Below are positions 1 through 7,706 of a stretch of 47,108 nucleotides of DNA, piece by piece. Both the position numbers and the translations under genes were made by a program. The stretch's first letter is position 1, and each line of letters starts with the position of its first letter. This stretch comes from Ga0074139 sp964515195 (GTDB lineage Bacteria; Bdellovibrionota; Bdellovibrionia; Bdellovibrionales; Bdellovibrionaceae). The stretch is from the NCBI GenBank assembly GCA_964515195.1, contig CAZETK010000024.1:1-47108 (forward strand), in the 5' to 3' direction. The notes under the pieces are model-generated. The model ran no database searches and was not told where the DNA came from. It was given only the letters and a program-made list of their open reading frames with translations.

Positions 1-1
1 T

Positions 2-247
2 TTGACTCCTAATATTCTAGGCGGATTTTGTGGCGGTGGCGGGGGGGGCGGTGGCGCGGGAGCTGGGCCTGGTTATGGAGATATCGATCCACAGATGAAA
101 GCTTATATGCCCGGCCAAGAGAAAGACCCGGCGCGGGCGCTGGCTTCAGAGTTTAAAAAGCAAGTCAGTCATCCGGATGGGCGCTCTAATTGGGAAAAAG
201 TAAACAGGCGCTATATGGATAATTATAGAAACCTATTAAAAAACTAA
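2..247 (+). CDS. Gly-rich small protein, 5' end probably outside the window
   Basis: An open frame runs from the window edge to a TAA at 245-247. The first possible start is a TTG at 2, but the frame may continue upstream, so I treat it as partial. The N-terminal part has a run of glycines (about residues 8-24). The rest is hydrophilic and ends in a basic, aromatic tail (RRYMDNYRNL). No family is recognised. It lies 17 bases before a signal-peptide protein on the same strand, so the two are probably cotranscribed. Confidence 0.5.
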   Translation: MTPNILGGFCGGGGGGGGAGAGPGYGDIDPQMKAYMPGQEKDPARALASEFKKQVSHPDGRSNWEKVNRRYMDNYRNLLKN

Positions 248-264
248 AAATATAGGAATTTGAT

Positions 265-1257
265 ATGAAAAAAGCTGTTGTTCTTCTTTTGGCTCTTACT
301 CTGATTTCAGGTGAGTCTTATGCGAGATTCAGTAAGAGTAAAGCTAGAAAAAGTGGCACAAATACAGGAAATCAGATGGGCGCTCAGTTGTCTTCAGACG
401 CACAAGAGGGGCAGGGAGTTAATACGACAGAATATGACTCTCTTGAGCAGTCATCGCAAAACAACTTAGACAACAGCCAAAAGGGCCAAGGCGTTGCTTA
501 TATGATGTTTGGAGCTCTTGCGGGAGCTGCTGCCGCGAAATTTGATGTCTGTGGCACGTCTGGGTTTTCAGCTTACGCCGCTTGTATTGCTGGTGGGGTT
601 TTGATCGGCATGGCCTTCCAAGCCAAGGATTCTGGTGATAGCTTCGAGGCGCCCATTGACACCTCCTGGGATAATCTTTGTTCTTATAGCTCCATGGGGT
701 GTGCGGGCGGTACACCTCCCAACCCTTACCTCGATGGCCAAAATGTTCCCTCGAGTGACAAGCTCAATATTCTAGCAGAAAAATTTAAAGACAAAGGCTA
801 TGGCATCGACCCCAAAACCGGGGCTGTAAAAACTCCAGATGGAAAGACTGTAAACCCTAATGACCCCGCTAGCCTTTCAGCAGCCCTTGGGGCCGAAGGT
901 GCTAGCTCTTTGATGAGTGAAGTCTCCGCCATGGAAAGGGCGGCCCTTGATAAAGTTGAGGAAGTTAAACCCTCTGCCGTGACTGCCGCGTTAGGATTTG
1001 AAGGTGGTGGCGGTGGTGCTATGGGATTACCTACGGGAATACCTGACGACGAAATAAGCTTTAACAACTTCGGACTGAAGGGGAAAAATGCGGCAAGCAA
1101 ACTTCCACGAAAACCAGCGGCGCAAGTCTCGGGTCTTTCTAAGAATTTCAACGGTGATCCGATCGGGGTCGCTTCCGATAGCATCTTCATAATGATGAAC
1201 CGTCGCTACCAGCTTAAACACAATCAAAAGACTTTTTTGGGCGCTGAAGTAAATTGA
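265..1257 (+). CDS. Predicted secreted or envelope protein of unknown function
   Basis: This is a 330-residue protein. The ATG at 265 follows a TAGGAA-like ribosome site (252-257). Residues 1-21 form a typical signal peptide (MKKAVVLLLALTLISGESYA). A small-residue hydrophobic stretch lies at about 77-120 (FGALAGAAAA, then CIAGGVLIGMAF) and could be a membrane hairpin. Four cysteines lie between about 93 and 150. The remainder is low-complexity, with a Gly-rich patch near 250. No catalytic motif or known family is seen. It is probably in one transcript with the Gly-rich ORF upstream, and it is convergent with the nucleotidyltransferase that ends 8 bases away. Confidence 0.7.
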   Translation: MKKAVVLLLALTLISGESYARFSKSKARKSGTNTGNQMGAQLSSDAQEGQGVNTTEYDSLEQSSQNNLDNSQKGQGVAYMMFGALAGAAAAKFDVCGTSGFSAYAACIAGGVLIGMAFQAKDSGDSFEAPIDTSWDNLCSYSSMGCAGGTPPNPYLDGQNVPSSDKLNILAEKFKDKGYGIDPKTGAVKTPDGKTVNPNDPASLSAALGAEGASSLMSEVSAMERAALDKVEEVKPSAVTAALGFEGGGGGAMGLPTGIPDDEISFNNFGLKGKNAASKLPRKPAAQVSGLSKNFNGDPIGVASDSIFIMMNRRYQLKHNQKTFLGAEVN

Positions 1258-1264
1258 TCTTAAA

Positions 1265-2236
1265 TTACAAAATCAGCTCATGGGAAGAGGTGCTAGCCCT
1301 CACCATCTGATTTTCGCCCACCACTGAAGAGTCTAACGAAGAATCCATAATCCGCGAACCCTTGCCAATCACAGCGAAATGGGACATCGAGCTTTGGTAG
1401 ACTTCACTTTGCTGATGAACCCAGAATTGTCCTTCAGGGTTCAAAATTAACTGACTTTCAGGTGTCATGACTGTCAGAAACTGCTTCAATCCATTCAAGG
1501 CAGGATCTTTTTGGGCTAGCTGCTGTAAAAGCCACCTTGTACCCAAAAGATAGTCATTTAGATTTCCAGTTTCAAACCAGTGGACGTTGATACTAAGGAT
1601 TGCAATTTTTTGTTTATCCGCGATGGCGTTAGCTAAAACGTCATACAAAATATTAGACTCTACATCGGCAGGAATATAAGAAAAAACTTTTTTGTTCAGG
1701 GCCTGAACCCCTAGGAAGTGATAGCCATGAACAGCCATTTCGGGCCGCGCTTTTCCAAATCCAATTACAGCGCCAGTTTTGTCAACCCAGATTCCACCAA
1801 ATTTTCGTCCAACTTCTGGGTGGTTAGTTACTAAGAGTGTGCTGAAGGCATTCCGCTCTTTATGCTGGATCATAAGTTTCGTAAAAATTCTATTATCCGA
1901 AGACAGAAGTACTTCATCCGCATTAAGAAGGAAAAAATCATCCTCTTGGGTGAAATGTGAACGGGCGTGACCCAAGCCCCCGCCGCTTCCTAAAATTTGC
2001 CCGACCTCATCGGAGAATTGAATGGGAAAGTGCGACTGAGACTGGTATAGGCTTTTGATTTTTTCAGGCAAGTGGAAAGTGTTAACCACCAAAGACTTTA
2101 CGCCTGCCGCTTTTAGATAATCGAATGAGTAAAACCCCAAAGGCACATTCAGCAAAGGGATGGCTGGTTTGGGCCACCTTAAGGTATGCGGTCGGAAGCG
2201 AGTCCCTTCACCGGCAGCTAACAACATTGCTTTCAT
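1265..2236 (-). CDS. murU: Nucleotidyltransferase, MurU-like (N-acetylmuramate-1-phosphate uridylyltransferase family)
   Basis: The N-terminus carries the sugar-nucleotide pyrophosphorylase signature (LAAGEGTRFRPHT, then WPKP at about 21-24) and the LLNADEVL metal/nucleotide region near 124. The protein transfers a nucleotidyl group to a sugar phosphate. The immediate upstream partner is an AmgK-like sugar kinase whose TGA overlaps this ATG (ATGA), which is the amgK-murU arrangement of the MurNAc salvage route. At 323 residues it is about 100 longer than typical MurU, and the extra C-terminal part (about 230-323) is not recognised. UDP-MurNAc formation is inferred from context; a mannose-1-phosphate guanylyltransferase-like role is the alternative. 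Confidence 0.75.
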   Translation of the reverse strand: MKAMLLAAGEGTRFRPHTLRWPKPAIPLLNVPLGFYSFDYLKAAGVKSLVVNTFHLPEKIKSLYQSQSHFPIQFSDEVGQILGSGGGLGHARSHFTQEDDFFLLNADEVLLSSDNRIFTKLMIQHKERNAFSTLLVTNHPEVGRKFGGIWVDKTGAVIGFGKARPEMAVHGYHFLGVQALNKKVFSYIPADVESNILYDVLANAIADKQKIAILSINVHWFETGNLNDYLLGTRWLLQQLAQKDPALNGLKQFLTVMTPESQLILNPEGQFWVHQQSEVYQSSMSHFAVIGKGSRIMDSSLDSSVVGENQMVRASTSSHELIL

Positions 2237-3218
2237 AGAATTTCAAAATTTTTCTCTAAAGCCCCGGAGTCGATCAGAACATCAGAAAAAATTTTGTACT
2301 GGGGGAAAAGAGTTAAACCTTTGAGTACGCGCTTAAGCGTGGGAGTCAAATACTTAAGGTACCGGTGATCACCACGCTGATGGNNNNNNNNNNGCTTTGC
2401 ACCTCATAAATTTGATTAAAGTGCTCACGGGAAAATTGCGGCCCCAAAAATGAGCGGGCCTGATCCAGATAATAATCCATCAACTGTGCGGTGGTTTCGT
2501 CTGACATATCAATATAAGAATCTTTAAACAGGCTGACCAAGTCATACTGTATGGGGCCCATGCGGGCATCCTGAAAGTCGATTACAAACATCTTATCTAG
2601 CTTCAGCATTAAATTTCGCGAATGATAATCGCGGTGGCAAATCACCTTGGGTTCACGATGAAGAGTTTCACTGATCTGCGTAAAAGCTTTTTCCAGTTCA
2701 CGCTCAGTTTTTTCGTTTAATTGGAATTTTAGAATTCCCAGAATCAGATTTTCTTTACCGTAGTTCATTTCCCACAAAAGTTTTTCGGTATCGAATTGAA
2801 CTTTAAAGGCCGTGCAGTTGGTTTTATTTTGAGTGGCAGTTCCGTGTATTTTCAGAATTTCATCCAGGGCCATTTTGTAGAAAAAAATGATGTTTTCTTG
2901 ATTTTGATTTTCCCAGTATTTACGCTCCAGGGTCAGATCACCCAAGTCCTCTAACAAAACCAGACCTTCGGCGGGTGATTGTGCCACCACGGATGGCACA
3001 TGAACACCGCTGTTAGCGAAATGATTCAACACGCTTAGAAAAGGATAATCTTCGGGCACATAAGGGTCCCATTTCATCAGAACCCACGAGGTGTCATCAT
3101 GGATAATACGATAGTATTTGCGCGTAGAAGCGTCTCCGGCAAGGGGCAAGACTTTGATGTCTTTCCGTGAAAGAGCTTTTTTAACAAAGGTTTCGATATT
3201 TTTTTCTACTATAGACAC
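2233..3218 (-). CDS. amgK: AmgK-like anomeric sugar kinase (APH fold), split by an assembly gap
   Basis: This aminoglycoside-phosphotransferase-fold kinase has a nucleotide region (PLAGDASTRKYYRI near 25), the catalytic loop HRDYHSRN (near 195) and metal motif DFQDARMGP (near 214). The DFQDA..GP form is typical of AmgK, which phosphorylates MurNAc/GlcNAc at the anomeric carbon. The frame is clean for 275 codons to base 2394, then hits ten N. Beyond the gap, the frame that starts with one leftover base reads HQRGDHRYLKYLTPTLKRVL and ends at a TGA (2233-2235) overlapping the murU ATG. This fits the family C-terminus far better than the short frame ending at 2346. Residues are therefore missing, probably around the family's QR..K.LG.F segment. 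Confidence 0.8.
2384..2393. other. Assembly gap (10 N) inside the AmgK-like gene
   Basis: Ten N keep neither flanking frame in register. The true insert must be 2 modulo 3 in length for the two coding halves to join. By family alignment it is probably a few tens of bases. Confidence 0.9.
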
Positions 3219-3260
3219 AGAAAATATTCTGACAGATCAAAATTATTCGAGCAAGCGTGA

Positions 3261-3995
3261 CTAGGACCTGAAATCCAGCATTTCCAGGGCCTCGTGCAAT
3301 GCGGCCTGATCCAGCGGTAGGCGATCGGCCGAGAACTCACAGACTGCTAGAATGTCAGTCAGATTTTCTTCAAGATGACCCATATCCAAAAGCAATCGTG
3401 CCGGCTTGGATGAAACAAACAGAAGAAGAGCGCCTTTTTGTTGTGCTTTTAAATACTGAAAAATTAACGTTTGTTTTTCGAATGAAACTCTTTCGTTCAA
3501 GTTTACGACTAAAGTCGTGCCCTCGAGACCGATAAGATCAGAGGCGGAAAGAATATTATGCTGAATATCTGCGAAAGGAAGGTAGCTCCAGTTTTCTGAG
3601 ACCTCGTGCAAGCTTAAGCAAATCTTTTGAATTCGATAAGGGCTTTGGCCCCAAATCAGTAAAGATTTAGACCGAGTGTCAGACGCGTAATCCTGGTCGG
3701 CACGCATCGCCTCAAGATTTTGCAACGAGGCTTCCAAGTGCTGGGAGTAGAGGGCGGGCTCCAAAATCATTTTCACGAGTTTGGAAGCATGGATTTTCTG
3801 ATCAGAAGAAAGATCGGCAGCTTGGTGGATACGGCCGAAACCCAGAAAGAGATCCTTGACCACAATCGGGATATAGAGATCATCGCCTCGAACAATGGCC
3901 TCGGTCGTGGACAGCTCATCCACGCCCGATAGCCGTTGTATCGAGAACCCCTTACCATAGCGGTCTTTAATAATGTCGTTTAGTTTTTCAACCAT
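3261..3995 (-). CDS. Unknown protein, possibly a degenerate sigma-54 AAA relative
   Basis: A 244-residue protein. Residues 1-95 resemble a small GAF-like sensory segment (LYIPIVVKDLFLGFGRI). From about 108 there is a stretch laid out like the start of a sigma-54 activator ATPase (SLLIWGQSPYRIQKICLSLH, compare the usual LI.GE.GTGKE.IA..IH). The Walker A glycines and lysine are missing, and I see no Walker B, GAFTGA or helix-turn-helix. If the resemblance is real, it cannot bind ATP in the usual way. It lies about 245 bases downstream of a complete sigma-54 activator on the same strand, with a terminator between them. The assignment is inference; the ORF itself is well supported. Confidence 0.6.
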   Translation of the reverse strand: MVEKLNDIIKDRYGKGFSIQRLSGVDELSTTEAIVRGDDLYIPIVVKDLFLGFGRIHQAADLSSDQKIHASKLVKMILEPALYSQHLEASLQNLEAMRADQDYASDTRSKSLLIWGQSPYRIQKICLSLHEVSENWSYLPFADIQHNILSASDLIGLEGTTLVVNLNERVSFEKQTLIFQYLKAQQKGALLLFVSSKPARLLLDMGHLEENLTDILAVCEFSADRLPLDQAALHEALEMLDFRS

Positions 3996-4184
3996 CCGAC
4001 GCCCCCTTTGTCTGAGTTTTTGATATCCAAAACTCGTGCCGTATTTTGACCATCATAAGTGCGACCTTATGAAGGCTGCAAAGCGGTTAATTTCATTTAT
4101 AACAATGATTTTGAAAGATATGCACCCTTGTCAACTGGGCTATCTACGTCTTTTCCCCAGACATAAGAGAGTTTTTTACAAAGC

Positions 4185-4214
4185 AAAAGGCCCGCTGGTG
4201 AGGGCGGGCCTTTT
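4185..4214 (-). terminator. Rho-independent terminator after the sigma-54 regulator
   Basis: A perfect 11-bp stem (4185-4195 with 4204-4214, AAAAGGCCCGC) has an 8-base loop and T-rich flanks on both sides. On the - strand it sits 26 bases beyond the stop of the sigma-54 regulator. No gene reads into it on the + strand. Confidence 0.8.
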
Positions 4215-4239
4215 TTAAGGGAGGGGTGTTTTTAGTTTA

Positions 4240-5805
4240 TTATCGAGCAAGTTTACGCTTATCAAGACCGTACTTTTCAACTTTCATGATCAAGCCAGCT
4301 CGGCTGATCCCAAGCTCCTTGGCCAATTTGGATTTATTCCAACCCGTACGACGAAGGCCTTCGCGGATCATCTCACGCTCTAGCTCTTCCAAAGCGTCTT
4401 TTAACTTACCTTGAAGACGCGCACCTTGAACTTTTGTTTTTTCCGCAGATTCAAGAATTTTACCGGATAAGTGCTCGGCCATTAACTTGGTTTCGTCGCC
4501 GGCCAGAACAAAAAGTCTTTCGATTTCATTCTGCAACTCACGAACGTTTCCAGGCCAAGCATAATCGTAAAGCTTTTCTAAAGCCCTTTTAGTCAGAACC
4601 TTGCGTTGAGCTGTGGGGTGAGCTTCATGAAGTTTAGACAGGAAGAAATCCACAAGATAAGGAATGTCTTCTTTTCGCTCTCGTAAAGGTGGAACCCGGA
4701 TATTGATCACGTTCAGACGGTAATACAAGTCTTCACGGAAGGTTCCTTGCTCGACCATTTCTTTTAAATTTCTATTGGTTGCGGCTACGATACGAACATC
4801 CACCTTGCGGGATTCGGTTGCGCCCACCGGAGTGAATGTGCCCTCTTGAAGTACACGCAAAAGCTTGACTTGCATTTGTGGCGAAGTGTCCCCGATCTCA
4901 TCCAAGAAGAAAGTGCCCTTGTCGGCAATTTCAAAAAGACCTTTTTTGTCTTTCAAAGCCCCGGTAAAGGACCCTTTCACGTGTCCGAAAAGTTCAGACT
5001 CTAAAAGGTTGTCGTTGAAAGCGGAACAGTTTTGAATCACGAAAGGCTTATCATGACGATGAGAATTATAGTGAATCGATTTTGCGATCAACTCCTTACC
5101 GGTTCCATTTTCACCTTGAACAAGTACAGTTGAATCAGCACCCTTGATTTTATCCAAAAGGGCGTAGAGTGATTGCATTGGCTTCGATTTGCCGATCATG
5201 TTGTCGTATTTAAATCGATTGCCAAGTTCTTTGTGAAGTTCTTGAATACGGGTTTCGCGGGAAGTGATTTCTAGGTGAAGAGTCACAATTTCTTGAGAGA
5301 CCAACTCACAGAGTTCGCAGAAGTGAGCCCTATCATAATCGCTGAGCCCTTTTACTTTACCCAGGCCTTTTTCAATCATATCTGATGACATTCCAAAGGC
5401 GGCCCATCGCTCACGGATTTCGCTGAAGCGGGTAGAATCGTTTGCATCCTTCAGGAAGCCTAAAGCGACAACTGTTCCGACCATGTCGTTTTCGATCATA
5501 ATCGGAAAGATACCCACATCAAATCCCGTCAGATCCCACTTTTGTAAGGCATATCGATTTTGGGAAAGTCGAAGATCATCAATGGTTTTTGCGACCAGCT
5601 CGCCGATACTAGACTGCCCGGATTCTTTAGAGCAAAAATACCCAACAGCAGGATTGCAAAACGCATTTCGTCCTCCGTCGAACCCTTTCAATTGGCCACG
5701 CTCATCGGTAAAGATCACGTCAATATTCCACCACGTGTTCAAAATCTGTTTTAATTTCCTGATAACGTGTATGTGTTCAAATTCATCCCAGTTTATCATA
5801 GACAT
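4240..5805 (-). CDS. Sigma-54-dependent transcriptional activator with cysteine-containing sensor domain
   Basis: 521 residues. Residues 1-185 form a ligand-sensing region resembling PocR-type domains, with several cysteines (FCNPAVGYFC near 50, CELCE near 165) that could bind metal or sense redox. A short coiled linker leads to the AAA+ domain: Walker A GENGTGKE (about 227), the sigma-54 contact loop GSFTGA (about 278; the common form is GAFTGA), Walker B GTFFLDEIGD, and the R-finger region. A Fis-type helix-turn-helix ends the protein (NKSKLAKELGISRAGLIMKV). The start has a GAGGAG ribosome site just upstream. It acts as an ATP-driven activator of sigma-54 promoters; the signal and targets are unknown. 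Confidence 0.9.
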   Translation of the reverse strand: MSMINWDEFEHIHVIRKLKQILNTWWNIDVIFTDERGQLKGFDGGRNAFCNPAVGYFCSKESGQSSIGELVAKTIDDLRLSQNRYALQKWDLTGFDVGIFPIMIENDMVGTVVALGFLKDANDSTRFSEIRERWAAFGMSSDMIEKGLGKVKGLSDYDRAHFCELCELVSQEIVTLHLEITSRETRIQELHKELGNRFKYDNMIGKSKPMQSLYALLDKIKGADSTVLVQGENGTGKELIAKSIHYNSHRHDKPFVIQNCSAFNDNLLESELFGHVKGSFTGALKDKKGLFEIADKGTFFLDEIGDTSPQMQVKLLRVLQEGTFTPVGATESRKVDVRIVAATNRNLKEMVEQGTFREDLYYRLNVINIRVPPLRERKEDIPYLVDFFLSKLHEAHPTAQRKVLTKRALEKLYDYAWPGNVRELQNEIERLFVLAGDETKLMAEHLSGKILESAEKTKVQGARLQGKLKDALEELEREMIREGLRRTGWNKSKLAKELGISRAGLIMKVEKYGLDKRKLAR

Positions 5806-5986
5806 GACTGACTCCTCGCGCTTAGCAAACTGACTATTTACCCTACACCTATCGTCAATAAATTTGACGGACTTAATAGAGAGGGTAAAAACTCACACTT
5901 TCATTCTTATTTGTACTAGGATGAGACAGTTGCTGAATCAGATCGAGACAGACAAAGAGCCGACCGGCTGTATGCTGGAAATTATC

Positions 5987-7706
5987 TTACGCCTGATTTT
6001 GCAACCTGTGAAATCTGTAGTATTCGCCTTGCTGCTGAAGAAGGGAGTCGTGATTTCCCATTTCTGTTATTTCTCCGCGGTTTAAGACGATGATGCGATC
6101 GCAATTTTGGATGGTGGAAAGTCGATGGGCTATGACAATAACCGTGCGGCCTTCCATGAGGGTGTTGAGTCCCTTTTGGACTTCGACTTCACTTTTGCTG
6201 TCGAGAGCGCTGGTGGCTTCGTCAAGTATCAAGATGGGAGCGTCTTTCACAAACGCGCGGGCAATGCTGATTCTTTGTTTTTCGCCGCCAGAAAGAAGGC
6301 CCCCACGGTCGCCCACCTGGCTTTGGTATTGTTGATTTAAACGTGTGATAAAATCATGGGCATGAGCTTTTTGCGCCATGGGAAGAACTAGATCCTTTGA
6401 TTTGGAAAAATCTCCGGACCAGATGTTGTTTTCAACCGAGTCTCGCAAAAGGAAAACATCTTGAGAGACCAATCCGATATTGCGTCGTAATTCGTGCACG
6501 GGTATTTGGCGAATGGGGATATCATCAATAAGAATATCTCCCTCGGTGGGGTCATAAAAGCGTTCGAGGAGATTAGAGATGGTGGACTTTCCACTTCCGC
6601 TTTCACCGACGAGGGCGATTTTTTCGCCACGATGAATTTCGAGGTTGAAGTTTTTGATTACGGGATACTGCCCGTAGCTAAAAGACACGTTTCGAAAACT
6701 GATTTTTTTCCAGTTCTGGGGAAAGTGAACAGGATTCTTGGCCGGTTTCAGCTCGGAAGGTTGATCGATAATATCATGGATCCTTCGTGTGGCGACGACT
6801 GTCTCTTGAATGCGTACGTAGCTTTCTTGGAATTTTTTAATCGGCTGGTTCACAGCTAACATCGATGCTATATAGGCCAAAACCTCACCTACGCTGGCTT
6901 CGCCGCGAGCTACGGCCGAACCGAAGTAAAAGAAAATTGATAAAATCAAACAAGTGGCGATAAACTCTGTGACGGGGCCCATGATCTCAAGACGGGCATG
7001 GACCTTTTTACGGATACTGAAGTAATGATCCGTTTCTGCCTTCAACTTATCGTACATGACTGGCTCAAGATTGAAGGATTGGATGGTGCGAACTCCGTCC
7101 AGGCTTTCTTTGATAGTGGCTGTGATTTTCTCAAGATTTTCTTGCCCACGCAAAACGTGTTTTCTTAGACTTCTCGAAATCTGCCGTAAAAAGTAAAGAA
7201 GTATGGGAACGATAAAAAAGATCGTCAGCGTCAGCTTTGCGTTTAAAGTGAAAAGATTGATAAGAAGAAAAACCGCCAGCAAGGGCTCGCGAAAAATATC
7301 GGCCACCATGCGCAGCCCGTCTTGAATCCGCGTAATGTCATTGCTGATCCGNNNNNNNNNNGCCCGAGCCTGAGGCGTATTCGGAATGGAACTTTAGATC
7401 CATGTTCAAAAACTTTTCTTGAAGTTTTTGGCGGAGCTGATTGACGACCTGTTCGGCCGTAATGTTCATCAGATAAATATGAAAATAGCGGCAAACGGCG
7501 ACTGTTAAAGCCAGCCCCAAAGCTAAAAGACTGACCTGGCGGATGATCTGAATGTCACCGGACCTGAACGAGGACTCAATATCCTTAATCATGTACATAA
7601 GCTTGGCGTAGCAAGCCGCATAGATTATGCCCGTTAGTCCGATGACAATAAGGCGTTTCCAGTGAGGCATGACCTCTTTTAAAAGCTTTTTAATCTCAGG
7701 AATCAT
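5987..7706 (-). CDS. ABC exporter half-transporter (MsbA/LmrA-like), split by an assembly gap
   Basis: A fused membrane/ATPase half-transporter that works as a homodimer, exporting lipids or drugs. The N-terminal membrane part starts at MIPEIKKLL, and its ATG overlaps the uvrA TGA. The ten N at 7352-7361 follow codon 115 (YASGSG). After the gap the correct frame resumes as RISNDITRIQDGLRMVADIF, the normal continuation of this family, so the gene is one unit. The ATPase shows Walker A GESGSGKST, signature LSGGEKQR, Walker B LILDEATSALD and switch IAHRLSTI. Total length is about 573 residues, close to MsbA. The substrate is unknown. Confidence 0.9.
7352..7361. other. Assembly gap (10 N) inside the ABC exporter gene
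   Basis: The frame before the gap ends exactly on a codon, and the right frame after it starts on a codon. The real length must therefore be a multiple of three. About four residues would complete the usual SGxLLSRI motif. Confidence 0.9.

Noticed and set aside
4036..4218. 60-residue ORF on the + strand before the terminator
   Set aside because: No ribosome site, odd composition, and it reads into the terminator hairpin that belongs to the - strand regulator.
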